Shown: positions 17,754-26,422 of the stretch, one piece after another
Layout of the letters: every line of letters starts with the position of its first letter
How positions within the stretch are numbered: the stretch's first letter is position 1
Notes under the pieces: model-generated
Database searches by the model: none
Told to the model about the DNA's origin: nothing
The model's input: the letters and a program-made list of their open reading frames with translations, nothing else
From: Candidatus Acidiferrales bacterium
GTDB lineage: Bacteria; Bacteroidota; Ignavibacteria; Kryptoniales; JAKASW01
Assembly: GCA_035515795.1 (NCBI GenBank)
Contig: DATJAY010000003.1
Location: forward strand, 1-64,000
Direction: 5' to 3'
Length of the DNA stretch: 64,000 nt
Program-made: the position numbers and the translations under genes

Positions 17754-17850
17754 TCAATCCCCTTTCTGCAAGAATGATCTCACGAGTTCACTGAGCGGTA
17801 GAAGTTGAGTAAGTCCACAAATTCTAACAGCGTTCAAGCTCCGCAGCAAA
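17754..17850 (-). pseudogene. 3'-end remnant of an LSR2-type recombinase gene (copy X2)
   Basis: The minus strand encodes LRSLNAVRICGLTQLLPLSE, then LVRSFLQKGD and a stop, close to the intact recombinase tail at 22921-23036. DNA is nearly identical to the intact copy over AATGATCTCACGAGTTCACT. To the right of GCGTTCAAGCTCCGCAGCAAA the sequence turns into the AGTTGACCACTTAG header of the next module. The stretch 17623-17753 shows no gene. Confidence 0.78.
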
Positions 17851-17870
17851 AGTTGACCACTTAGTCCAAC

Positions 17871-17898
17871 ACACCCACCTTACAAGATGGGTGTTTTT
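17871..17898 (+). terminator. Header hairpin with T tract before the large STAND-like gene
   Basis: ACACCCACCTT pairs with AAGATGGGTGT (one G-U type pair in RNA), followed by five T's. Its position relative to AGTTGACCACTTAG and the downstream TATAGTAT...ACCG matches the header of the SEFIR module, with stem changes that keep pairing. It may end transcription of the upstream operon or act in the leader of the downstream gene. Confidence 0.65.
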
Positions 17899-17970
17899 GC
17901 TGTATAGTATGACCGAAGTAGTCAGTTCGGAGACTGTAGTTTTCTAAGTTAACATCTACATTTAAATAAT

Positions 17971-20900
17971 ATGAAGTGGATCAACACAGGAGATATTAAA
18001 AATTGGATTGCCAGCAAGCAAAGGCATTGTGAGCAGACTTTGCCAGAGCTTGTTCGTCGTCTTATTTTGGCTCATACAGCAAATGCCATCGAGGAATTTG
18101 ATTTTCCCAGCGGCGATAGTATCGCCACCGGCGGCTGGGATGGCCGTCTTAAAACGCCGGTTGTCTCGCCATTCTTCCCAAGTGGACATTCAGGCTGGGA
18201 ACTAGGTGCTGAAAAATCTGCGGGGACAAAAGCTGAATCGGACTACAGAAAACGTACAAGAGATCCTTTAGGATTTGCAGTTGCCGATACAACTTTTGTA
18301 TTTGTAACTCCGCGCTCATGGCCCGGACGCATAAGGTGGCAGAACGGCAAACGTAAAAGTGGAAAATGGAAAGATGTCTGTGTAATAAACGCGGATGGCC
18401 TTGAACAGTGGCTTGATTCCGCGCCCGCGGTTGCTTTGTGGCTTGCGCGGCAGATAGGCAAAGTAGTCTCGAATGGCATTCGTGATTTGGAGGCAGTTTG
18501 GGAAGAATGGTCTATAGGAACAAAACCGGTCATGACACCAGCTCTTGTGATAGGTGGTCGTGCAAAAGATGTTGAAGTAATTCAGAAATGGATCACTGAT
18601 AGCCCAAGAATTCTTGAGGTCCAAGGAGATCATCCTGATGAAGCTTTCGCGTTTTTATACGCATCGATCATTACTCTCCCTGAACCCGCAAAATCTCAGG
18701 CCCTTGCACGTTGTATCGTGGTTGAAAATATCAACGATTTGAGGCAGGTAACTCAAGCCTTCCAAAACTACCCATTGATCATTGCTGCACCTGGCGAATG
18801 CATCAACGCCGCTCCTCTCGCCATTGCTAAAGGTCACCACGTATTTATCCGTATGGACGCGACGGTTATTGGTATTAGGGATATTCTTCGGTTGGCTCGG
18901 CCGCGACGCGAGGTTGTAGAAAAGATTTTACATGAGAGCGGCCTATCAGATGCTGACGCCCAGCGTATTGCGAGGGACTCTGGACGTAGTATCCCAGTGC
19001 TTCGCCGACACCTATTTCAATCCAATGCTGTCAGTGCTCCAGCGTGGGCTAACGGTGTATCAGCAAGCACACTTTTACCAGTTTTATTTGCCAATGCATG
19101 GGATGAGAAAAAAGGTGGAGATCGCCAAGTAATGGAAATTCTTTCGGGCATGAGCCATGATGACTTTGTCAAAGCCCTCACTCCTTTTTTATCCATGGAT
19201 GACTCTCCGATACGCAAAGTTGGAAGTGTTTGGATGATTAAATCGCCATTAGATGCATGGTTTCTTCTCGCGCAACATTTTACGCCGGATTCTTTAAAAC
19301 TCTTCGAAAAATCTTTACTAAGCGTACTTACAAAAACAGACCCCAAATACGATTTGGAACCAGAAAAGCGTTGGGCGGCCGCCATATATGACAAATCAAA
19401 CCCGTGCTCTGAATGGCTTCGGACTGGTCTTGTTGAATCACTCGTACTCCTCGCTGTTTACGGTGATCGATCTCCACACGTCGATTCTACTCAAGCGTTT
19501 GCTGATCACGTTGTGAGAGAGGTATTTGCTGCCGCAAACAAGTGGGAGGCATGGGCTTCTATGAAAGATGCAACGCCACTGCTTTCGGAAGCCGCACCCA
19601 ATATGTTTATAGAGGTAGTTGAGCAAGTTATGACAAAAAATCCGGCAATTTTCCAAGAGCTGATGAAAGATGATCCGGGTGTATTGGGAGAATGTCGGCA
19701 TTGTGGTCTCCTCTGGGCCCTTGAAGGCATAGCATGGAGCCCGGAATATTTTGCTCGTGCTGTAAATGTTTTGGCTGAATTGGCCAGTATAGATCCGGGC
19801 GGCCGGTGGAGCAATCGAGCTATAAATAGTATCAAGGATGTTTTTTTGCCGGGTTATCCCCAAACGTACGCTACTCCAGAACAGCGACTTACTGCTTTGG
19901 ATTCGCTTATCGCCAAATTCCCAAAAAAGGTTTGGGAATTTTCACAAGTTTATTTCAGTGGCGGAAGCTTTAGTGAATCGCATCGTTTTCGTTGGCGCGA
20001 CGACGGCGGTGAACGCATAGGATTGGAGCCAGAAGATAAAGAGAGCGACCGAAAATACCTCACTGCTTTTCTACCAAAGTTAAGTGATCTTGCGGTTGCA
20101 AAAGAAAATATTATAACTTCTGCTGACGGTTTTACACGACTCCCCAGTGACATACGGGAGCGATTACTTGAGGTGCTGGGAAAAACAGATCCGGCAACTT
20201 TTTCAAAAGACGAGTGTGCAGAATTGCTTCGATGCATCAGAGATGCCTTGAACTGGACAAACAGTTATGGCGACGAAGAACGGCGTAAGCAGGTACCAAC
20301 TCTTAATCATATATTGAAAAGATTTGCGCCTACAGATGTAATTGACCGTGTGGCTTGGTTGTTGAGTACTCCATGGCCACGTTTGCCACAGGGCGAACCT
20401 GAAAAATACGATGCCAAAGACAACGTTGTAAAGACAGCGCAACAAGAAGCCGCGAGAGAGGTTTTAGATCAGGCATCATTAGATAAAATTCTTGAGTTTG
20501 CTGGCACGATTCAGTATCCCGGTGTCCTCGGTTATTCTCTTGCAAAAGCAGTGCGTGATGAAAAAGAAGATGTCGCCGTGCTAGATGCCATTTTGCCGCA
20601 CGTTGCTGATATGCAGGCCCTCATTCGTGGATATGCTGGCGGCCGGGTTGAGATTAACGGATCTAGCTGGATAGATATACAGATCGAACGAATGACGACA
20701 AAAGGTAATTATTCACCTGCAGCATGTGCGCTTCTGTATTTTGGTTTGCCAGAAGGTGAGCCTACTTGGTCAGCGGTAGCTGTCCGAGGCAAAGATGTTG
20801 AAAGTGCATACTGGGAAGAAGCGAGCGGATTTTCGCACACCAGTAGAAAGAAAGATGCCCTTATTGCCGTCGAAAAATTGCTGGAGGTCAGACGACCGGA

Positions 20901-21765
20901 AGCTGCACTTCATATTGCCGGCGACCCCCAGGTTTCTATTCCAAGCACATTACTTCAACGCTTACTTCAAGAGCTTTTGATGATGGGAGATAAGAAACTT
21001 TGGGCTGCGACAACGGAAGAATTCTACCTAGGACATGTGTTCAATCAATTGTACAAGAAGAACGAACTATCTATTGAAGAAATAGCAAAGCTAGAGTGGC
21101 CGTTCGCCGCTCTCTTTAATGAATTTAAACGCTACACGTCTTCTCCGATGGCACTTCATCGTGTTTTACAGAAAGATCCACAATTTTTCGCACAGCTTAT
21201 TACGTTCATATACAAACGGGATGACCGAGCACCGGATTCTACTCGTGATGGCATGAATAAGGAAATGTTCGAAGGGCGGGCACGCGTAACCCGTGATGTT
21301 TTAGATTCTTGGTATTTGATACCAGGACTTAAAGACAATGGTACACTTGATGAAAAAGAACTTACCGAGTGGGTTGAAACCGCTCGTAAGAAATGTGCGG
21401 AAACTGGTCATGTGACAGGTGGAGACTTGGAGATCGGGTTTATTTTGGCACACGCTCCAGCGGACAGTGATGGTACATGGCCTCATGTCGCTGTCCGCAA
21501 TCTCATAGAACGTCTGAACAATGAGACCGTTGATCGGCATATTCAAAATGAAATTTATAACAGTCGCGGTGTTGTCTCGAGAGGTCTCAATGACGGCGGC
21601 AAGCAAGAACGAGAGCTCGCTGAAAAGTTCAAGAAAATGAGCGATGCGGTTAGAACAAAATGGCCGCGGACGGCGTTAATGCTTCGCTCAATGGCGGAAT
21701 TTTACGAGCACCAGGCAAAACGTGAAGATATTGATTCAGATCTACACGATCTTCTCTGGGATTAA
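17971..21765 (+). CDS. Large nuclease-STAND-like defence protein
   Basis: The protein has 1264 residues. Residues 1-170 form a module with GGWDG (54-58), SGHSGWELGAEK (71-82), YRKRTRDPLG, TTFVFVTPRSWPG (107-119) and ADGLEQWLDSAPAVALWLA; the D...E-x(n)-K spacing resembles a PD-(D/E)XK nuclease. A second module from about 190 resembles a STAND NTPase, but the Walker A position reads LEVQGDHPDEA (215-225), lacking the GxxGxGK lysine, so nucleotide binding is doubtful. The remaining 850 residues are helical and repeat-like, probably a sensor. I place it near Avs-type or Cap4-nuclease-type large immune proteins by layout only. A HEPN gene follows 67 bases later. Confidence 0.6.
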   Translation: MKWINTGDIKNWIASKQRHCEQTLPELVRRLILAHTANAIEEFDFPSGDSIATGGWDGRLKTPVVSPFFPSGHSGWELGAEKSAGTKAESDYRKRTRDPLGFAVADTTFVFVTPRSWPGRIRWQNGKRKSGKWKDVCVINADGLEQWLDSAPAVALWLARQIGKVVSNGIRDLEAVWEEWSIGTKPVMTPALVIGGRAKDVEVIQKWITDSPRILEVQGDHPDEAFAFLYASIITLPEPAKSQALARCIVVENINDLRQVTQAFQNYPLIIAAPGECINAAPLAIAKGHHVFIRMDATVIGIRDILRLARPRREVVEKILHESGLSDADAQRIARDSGRSIPVLRRHLFQSNAVSAPAWANGVSASTLLPVLFANAWDEKKGGDRQVMEILSGMSHDDFVKALTPFLSMDDSPIRKVGSVWMIKSPLDAWFLLAQHFTPDSLKLFEKSLLSVLTKTDPKYDLEPEKRWAAAIYDKSNPCSEWLRTGLVESLVLLAVYGDRSPHVDSTQAFADHVVREVFAAANKWEAWASMKDATPLLSEAAPNMFIEVVEQVMTKNPAIFQELMKDDPGVLGECRHCGLLWALEGIAWSPEYFARAVNVLAELASIDPGGRWSNRAINSIKDVFLPGYPQTYATPEQRLTALDSLIAKFPKKVWEFSQVYFSGGSFSESHRFRWRDDGGERIGLEPEDKESDRKYLTAFLPKLSDLAVAKENIITSADGFTRLPSDIRERLLEVLGKTDPATFSKDECAELLRCIRDALNWTNSYGDEERRKQVPTLNHILKRFAPTDVIDRVAWLLSTPWPRLPQGEPEKYDAKDNVVKTAQQEAAREVLDQASLDKILEFAGTIQYPGVLGYSLAKAVRDEKEDVAVLDAILPHVADMQALIRGYAGGRVEINGSSWIDIQIERMTTKGNYSPAACALLYFGLPEGEPTWSAVAVRGKDVESAYWEEASGFSHTSRKKDALIAVEKLLEVRRPEAALHIAGDPQVSIPSTLLQRLLQELLMMGDKKLWAATTEEFYLGHVFNQLYKKNELSIEEIAKLEWPFAALFNEFKRYTSSPMALHRVLQKDPQFFAQLITFIYKRDDRAPDSTRDGMNKEMFEGRARVTRDVLDSWYLIPGLKDNGTLDEKELTEWVETARKKCAETGHVTGGDLEIGFILAHAPADSDGTWPHVAVRNLIERLNNETVDRHIQNEIYNSRGVVSRGLNDGGKQERELAEKFKKMSDAVRTKWPRTALMLRSMAEFYEHQAKREDIDSDLHDLLWD

Positions 21766-21832
21766 TTACACTCATGTACGCTTTTAGAAATCTTGCACCA
21801 CGAGGATAAAGCGATAACTAGTTCTTACGTTT

Positions 21833-22570
21833 ATGGCAGGTAATAAACAAAAACAAGTTGGTGAACAAAGTCTTGCCCATGCACATGAAGCAGGCTCGAC
21901 TTTCGTGCTCACTCAAACTGCAATCGATCCTGTATACGGGGCGGTCATGTTCCCGGTTATTGACCACACCGATTTTTATTTCAAGGCAGCAAAGCACCAC
22001 TTAGCTGAAGCTGAAAAACTTCGTGAGGAGATACTTTCTAAACCTCTTGATAAATCGAATTGTCGTCTTGTATTTGACAATCAATTGATCGAGGACTTTT
22101 TTCTTCATTCTCAGTGTGTTGTCCTATTTTCATACCTAGCGCTCGAATACTTTGCGATAGAATGCTCACGGGGTCTTGGTAAAGCACAGGAATGGAAGAA
22201 GAGAAGATTGGATCAGAAAATAAAATACCTCATTCCTCAAGAACTGGGTATTCCAAAACTGTCCCAGGAATTATGCAACGCCTTCGGAGAAATTGAGGCC
22301 AGAAGACATTTATTAAATCACCCTGAATTCAAAAACATAGTCAATGGTAGCGACACAGATTGGGATTCAGTGCATGTATCCTGGATGATAATTGGGAACT
22401 ATAAGAAGGCATGTAACAATGCAGTCAAAATATATGATTACCTTAGCAAGCCATACAAATCAGAGATAGTAAAAAGATCATCCAAACAAGTTACTCTAAA
22501 TGTCCAGCGAGGCATGAGGTTCGACAACCAAGTAAAAAAGAAATTTGAAAAACCGAATAGTACTAAGTAG
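21833..22570 (+). CDS. HEPN-like protein following the large STAND-like gene
   Basis: The protein has 245 residues. A helical core (LIEDFFLHSQCVVLFSYLAL, then EYFAIECSRGLG) is followed by EIEARRHLLNHPEF, where R158 and H163 form an R-x4-H HEPN motif with the usual preceding glutamates. The C-terminus is basic. It is on the same strand as the 1264-residue gene with a 67-base gap, so the two may form one system (sensor and RNase), though each could act alone. There is no clear ribosome binding site before ATG 21833. Confidence 0.65.
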   Translation: MAGNKQKQVGEQSLAHAHEAGSTFVLTQTAIDPVYGAVMFPVIDHTDFYFKAAKHHLAEAEKLREEILSKPLDKSNCRLVFDNQLIEDFFLHSQCVVLFSYLALEYFAIECSRGLGKAQEWKKRRLDQKIKYLIPQELGIPKLSQELCNAFGEIEARRHLLNHPEFKNIVNGSDTDWDSVHVSWMIIGNYKKACNNAVKIYDYLSKPYKSEIVKRSSKQVTLNVQRGMRFDNQVKKKFEKPNSTK

Positions 22571-22658
22571 TCAGTAAATCAACTCCGAGGAGCGTAGTAT
22601 AATAAATCCAATAGGATTAGTTTGATAAAGCCTAACGAGGCCGGTACTATCTAGTACC

Positions 22659-22913
22659 ATGGCCATCACCAAAGAGCATCTTGACGAGTTCAAGAGGCTA
22701 TACAAAGAGGACGGGATCGAGGTATCCGATGGTGCCGCATTGGAGGCTGGTTTATGGCTTCTTGAGCGTGTAAAAGCGGTATGCGTTCAGATCCCCGAGG
22801 AAATGATGGATAAATACAAGGAGATAGTAAAAGAGAACAAAATCTGGCTGGATTACCTGAAGAGAGAATTCACAAAAAGATCAGCCGGAAAAAAATCAAA
22901 AAAATTGCCGTAA
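22659..22913 (+). CDS. Small recombinase-associated protein, paralogue A
   Basis: The protein has 84 residues. The segment EHLDEFKRLYKEDGIEVSDG, then AALEAGLWLLERVKAVC is nearly the same as in the small gene at 24762-24977 on the other side of LSR2. Short proteins with this LxxFKxLYKEDGIExSDxAALE pattern are known next to serine recombinases, mostly in Patescibacteria and FCB genomes, with no known function. A perfect hairpin GGTACTA-TC-TAGTACC sits just before the ATG, between it and a distant GAGG, and could limit translation. The basic C-terminus ends KKSKKLP. Confidence 0.7.
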   Translation: MAITKEHLDEFKRLYKEDGIEVSDGAALEAGLWLLERVKAVCVQIPEEMMDKYKEIVKENKIWLDYLKREFTKRSAGKKSKKLP

Positions 22914-22920
22914 GTAGCAA

Positions 22921-24744
22921 CTATGCCCTACTTGTTTTCTGATTCTCTTTATCAGAAAATGATCTCACGAGTTCACTGAACGGAAGAAGTTGACTAAGTG
23001 GGCAGGTTCGAACAGCGTTCAGACTCCGCCGCAGCAAAGGAATTTTTGCTCGAAAAGAGTCAAAAGCCCTTTTCTCTTCTTCATAATTCTTAGGTTCGAA
23101 CTCTCCTGAAATCCAAGGAGCGATCTGGATCATGTGTGCGATCTCAGGGAGTGGATACCTGAGATTAATACTGAGTTTTTTGTCCTTCAAGGTTAGGTTC
23201 GAACCGAGAACTTCGGCAATAGCCTTTTTCTGTGCCATGGCGCCTTCACGGAACCAGAAATTTGCGTTATAGACGAATCTCAACGTATCCATGGCACCAT
23301 CAAGGGAGGCCTCCAATTTTTCTTTGGAGGCATGCTCCTCAAGTTCCTTGAGCTGTTCTTCGATCCGCGACCTCTCAGCCATCGCATCCTCTTTTGCCAT
23401 AATTGTCCAGCCTGAAGCCTCCTGGTGGATGATAAATCTGTTGGTCTCGGCTAATTCCTCCTCGAGTTTCGATATTTCCTTTCTGACATTGGAGAGGCTT
23501 CGTTGCTTCGGCACTGTGTCTTCCTCCGTCTCAGCCTTCATGTCGTCGGTTGCCCATTCCAGAAACTTCTTCTTGATACTGATTGCCTTGAGGACTTGTT
23601 TGACTTCTTCCTCAATCTCCTCGGCGTGGATCGATCTCTGCGAGCAGTGAGGGTTCTTCCGCTTCGTGCAGTGGTAATAGACGTAGTGGAGGAGTTTCTT
23701 GTTCTCCATATCAGGGATACGGGTATCACAGGAAGGACACCTGTCCCTGTTCTCTGAGGCGAACTTCTCCTTGCAGGAGCCGCAGATAACCTGCCACTTC
23801 TCCTCGGCGGTGACCTGTGCTCTGCATTCGCCGCATTGAATGAGGCCGGTATAAGGGAAGAAATGGGTATGAGATTGGTGTTTCAGAGGTCTTCCCAAAA
23901 TCATCTGAGCCTTCCGGTACTCATCTTCGGATATCATGGGACGGTGGCTGCCTTTCACGAGCTCCTTCTTCTCGGTATCGGAGTTAATCCAAAGATATGA
24001 ACCGTAATAAAATGGATCGGTTAGGATTTTGTATATGTGGGAGACGGATAACGGTTTCCCGCCTTTCTTTCTTGTCTCTCTCGTCCTTAGTCTTAACTCA
24101 TCTTTTGCAATCCTGTGTATCCGCCTCACGGAGTATTTTCCTGAAAGGAACAAGTCCCAGAGTTTCCGTACTAGAGGGAACCTCTCCTCGTCGATCACGA
24201 TGTCCCGTTCACCCTTTTCTTTGACTTTGCTGTTGAGGTACCCGATGGGAGCGACACCGGGCCTCCAGCCTCTCCGCACCTTTCCTTGAAGACCACGCTT
24301 GACATTAATGCTCTTGTTATCGTTCTCAAGTTTTGCCTGACCACAGAGGAGTGCCAGCATGAACTTGTCCATCGGGGTGTTCCAGAATATCTGCTGGTTC
24401 GTGATGATCGCCTGGAGTCTCCCCACATCCATGAGGTTCACGAGGGCAGCTGTGTCGATAGCATTCCTCGAAAGCCGATCAGCGTGCCAGCACATGATGG
24501 CGTTGGCATGACCTTTGGCGATCTGATTAATCAACTTGGTATTGAAGCCGATCCTTCCCGGCTCCTTGGCGCTTTTGGCCTCCTCCACGTCATCCAAGAT
24601 TTGGGGAGGTTCTATGCCCAGGTGTTCTCTCAGGCTCAGAATGGCTGTTGCTTGGTCAGGCAATGATGCGATCTGCCGTTCGTCTCCTTCCGTTGACTTC
24701 CGGCGATATTGGATGATGATGAGCCCCTTTATGTTTCCTTGCAT
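22921..24744 (-). CDS. Large serine recombinase LSR2
   Basis: 607 residues from ATG 24744; an in-frame TTG at 24756 is possible. The N-terminal resolvase domain carries the catalytic serine in YRRKSTEGDERQIASLPDQ (Ser17), then CWHADRLSRN and a long helix. The recombinase domain (GVAPIGYLN, DPFYYGSYLW) and a zinc ribbon (CGECRAQV ... CGSCKEKF, plus CPSCDTRI) precede a coiled coil (VRKEISKLEEELAETNRFI). The C-terminal tail, from RRSLNAVRTCPLSQLL on, is repeated as orphan remnants at 14585 and 17754. It starts 17 bases after the small gene 24762-24977, with which it probably forms an operon. It catalyses site-specific integration or excision through a serine-DNA intermediate. Confidence 0.92.
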   Translation of the reverse strand: MQGNIKGLIIIQYRRKSTEGDERQIASLPDQATAILSLREHLGIEPPQILDDVEEAKSAKEPGRIGFNTKLINQIAKGHANAIMCWHADRLSRNAIDTAALVNLMDVGRLQAIITNQQIFWNTPMDKFMLALLCGQAKLENDNKSINVKRGLQGKVRRGWRPGVAPIGYLNSKVKEKGERDIVIDEERFPLVRKLWDLFLSGKYSVRRIHRIAKDELRLRTRETRKKGGKPLSVSHIYKILTDPFYYGSYLWINSDTEKKELVKGSHRPMISEDEYRKAQMILGRPLKHQSHTHFFPYTGLIQCGECRAQVTAEEKWQVICGSCKEKFASENRDRCPSCDTRIPDMENKKLLHYVYYHCTKRKNPHCSQRSIHAEEIEEEVKQVLKAISIKKKFLEWATDDMKAETEEDTVPKQRSLSNVRKEISKLEEELAETNRFIIHQEASGWTIMAKEDAMAERSRIEEQLKELEEHASKEKLEASLDGAMDTLRFVYNANFWFREGAMAQKKAIAEVLGSNLTLKDKKLSINLRYPLPEIAHMIQIAPWISGEFEPKNYEEEKRAFDSFRAKIPLLRRSLNAVRTCPLSQLLPFSELVRSFSDKENQKTSRA

Positions 24745-24761
24745 GGAGTTGGCCAATTATT

Positions 24762-24977
24762 CTAGGCCTTTTGATTTTTGTAAAGGGCCCAGAGAGGCTC
24801 TATTTCCCTGGCTATTTCATGGTACAGAGCTTCCTTTTCAGGAGGGATAGGGACACAGACAGCTTTTACCCGTTCAATGAGCCAGAGGCCAGCTTCCAGG
24901 GCGGCAGCATCAGATATTTCGATGCCGTCCTCTCTGAATAACTGTTTGAGTTTTTCCAGCCTTTCTTGGTAGATCAT
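24762..24977 (-). CDS. Small recombinase-associated protein, paralogue B
   Basis: The protein has 71 residues, with AGGGAG before ATG 24977. It reads ERLEKLKQLFREDGIEISDA, then AALEAGLWLIERVKAVCVPI, paralogous to 22659-22913. It lies directly upstream of LSR2 on the same strand. A role as recombination-directionality factor or regulator is a guess based on position. The two paralogues flank the recombinase in opposite orientation. Confidence 0.75.
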   Translation of the reverse strand: MIYQERLEKLKQLFREDGIEISDAAALEAGLWLIERVKAVCVPIPPEKEALYHEIAREIEPLWALYKNQKA

Positions 24978-25163
24978 GGGGGGATCTCCCTAAGTGTGGG
25001 TCAGAAGGAAAGGGTTAATAAGAGGGGCAGAATTGATGAGAGCGGATATTTTGCCCACCGTTCAGGTGAACTAAGAAGCGACGGCAGTACACTATGTATC
25101 ACGAAAAACCCGTCAAGAAAAAAAAGGTAGACGATGTTTTCACCTAATGGTTCATAAAAATAA

Positions 25164-25194
25164 AAGATCGCAGAATTGTTTGATCTGCGATCTT
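25164..25194 (-). terminator. Intrinsic terminator after the zinc-finger gene
   Basis: AAGATCGCAGA and TCTGCGATCTT form an 11-bp perfect stem around a nine-base loop; on the minus strand it is followed by TTATTTTTAT. It lies 18 bases beyond the stop at 25212. Confidence 0.8.
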
Positions 25195-25211
25195 GGTGAA
25201 AAAGTTTGGGG

Positions 25212-25673
25212 TCACCACGGCATCAACCTTACCATCCACTTCGCGATTCCTTTCAGTTGAACCTTCGTCGGCTCCCTCTTACCCTCTATCATGTCCAAAG
25301 CACATAGGCCACATACGTCTCCGTCATCTGACCATATTGAACGTGGCATATGGCATACCGTACATTCAAAAAGTTCGTTCTGGTTGCATGTTTGACAGTT
25401 GAAGACACTTCTCATTTCCGAGTTTTTCCGTACCTCAACTAAGATTCCGTTGCATCGCCTGCAAAGAAAATTGCGATCAACGACAGCGAAAGTCTGAATG
25501 GATTGGTCTTCTCCGATATTTCGATGAAGGTTAGTACACTTATCACAAAGGTTACCTTCTTTCGGATACCGAGAACGGTCGATTGTTATAAAGAGGGTCT
25601 CTTTACCGCAATCTGTAATTATATGACTTCCAAACTTTGGTGGTTCGATAGTGTCAAAGATATGGATGATCAT
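25212..25673 (-). CDS. Cysteine-rich zinc-binding hypothetical protein
   Basis: The protein has 153 residues with five CxxC pairs: CDKC, CRRC, CQTC, CTVC and CGLC, the pattern of two to three treble-clef or rubredoxin-like zinc knuckles. The N-terminal 45 residues are beta-rich (MIIHIFDTIEPPKFGSHIIT). No family is recognised. Ends WMVRLMPW. An intrinsic terminator follows. It is divergent from the DUF1828 operon, 167 bases away, and could regulate it (guess). Confidence 0.6.
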   Translation of the reverse strand: MIIHIFDTIEPPKFGSHIITDCGKETLFITIDRSRYPKEGNLCDKCTNLHRNIGEDQSIQTFAVVDRNFLCRRCNGILVEVRKNSEMRSVFNCQTCNQNELFECTVCHMPRSIWSDDGDVCGLCALDMIEGKREPTKVQLKGIAKWMVRLMPW

Positions 25674-25840
25674 ATCTACCTCCGGTCTTTAAACATCTAG
25701 CTTCAAATACTATCCTACCTACCCCATTATCAAATCAATAACATTCAATAACCATGTTAAGCTCCTAAGATTAGGTTACCTCAAAAATAGTTTCTCCGTC
25801 AAACATCATTAATTGTTAAAGAAAGGCTTGGTGTTTTAAA

Positions 25841-26422
25841 ATGTGGGAGACAAATGTGAGCCGATTTTTTAGCAAATATCTAGGGGAACACCTTTCACAT
25901 AAAGTTGATTTTCATGTAAGTTTTTTACATCTTTTCATCGAGATGGATTCATATGACACTCTTATAATCCCTCCCAATGAGGCTTACAAAATCGTTCGTG
26001 TGTCCGAAAAGGAATTGATAATATCCAGAAATCCCCGCAAGCTTATCGTTACGAAAGAGAAAAAACTTTACAAAGAATACAAATTAGACTTCAAAGCTGG
26101 TAAGAGTGACGATTTGTCATCTAAGTTGAGACTTCATCTTGTTTTACCAGTCACAAAAATGGTTTTCACACTATCTTGCACCGCAGCAAAACAAGAGAGG
26201 CAGGTTGCCCAAATAAGACACGACGCCATCAGAGGCAAATGGGCGGAGTTTATTTACGACGAACATGACTATGTCTTAAATACTCCGATTTACTATGAGA
26301 TCGGAGGAAATATATCAAGAATCCTCACCTTGGTAAAAGACTGCTGGAAAATTTCGAATATTGAAAAAATTCCTTTGATTGAGAACCATACACAAGGAGG
26401 TTTATTTAATGGACCCTCGTGA
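25841..26422 (+). CDS. Hypothetical first gene of the DUF1828 operon
   Basis: The protein has 193 residues, with GAAAGG some 17 bases before ATG 25841. Mixed alpha/beta with a basic mid-section (RNPRKLIVTKEKKLYKEYKL); a HxDxxRGKWxEFIYDEHD segment near 125-145 is notable. No family is recognised. Its last 14 bases overlap the start of the DUF1828 gene in another frame, so the two are translationally coupled. The promoter probably lies in 25674-25840, an A/T-rich stretch without another gene. Confidence 0.6.
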   Translation: MWETNVSRFFSKYLGEHLSHKVDFHVSFLHLFIEMDSYDTLIIPPNEAYKIVRVSEKELIISRNPRKLIVTKEKKLYKEYKLDFKAGKSDDLSSKLRLHLVLPVTKMVFTLSCTAAKQERQVAQIRHDAIRGKWAEFIYDEHDYVLNTPIYYEIGGNISRILTLVKDCWKISNIEKIPLIENHTQGGLFNGPS

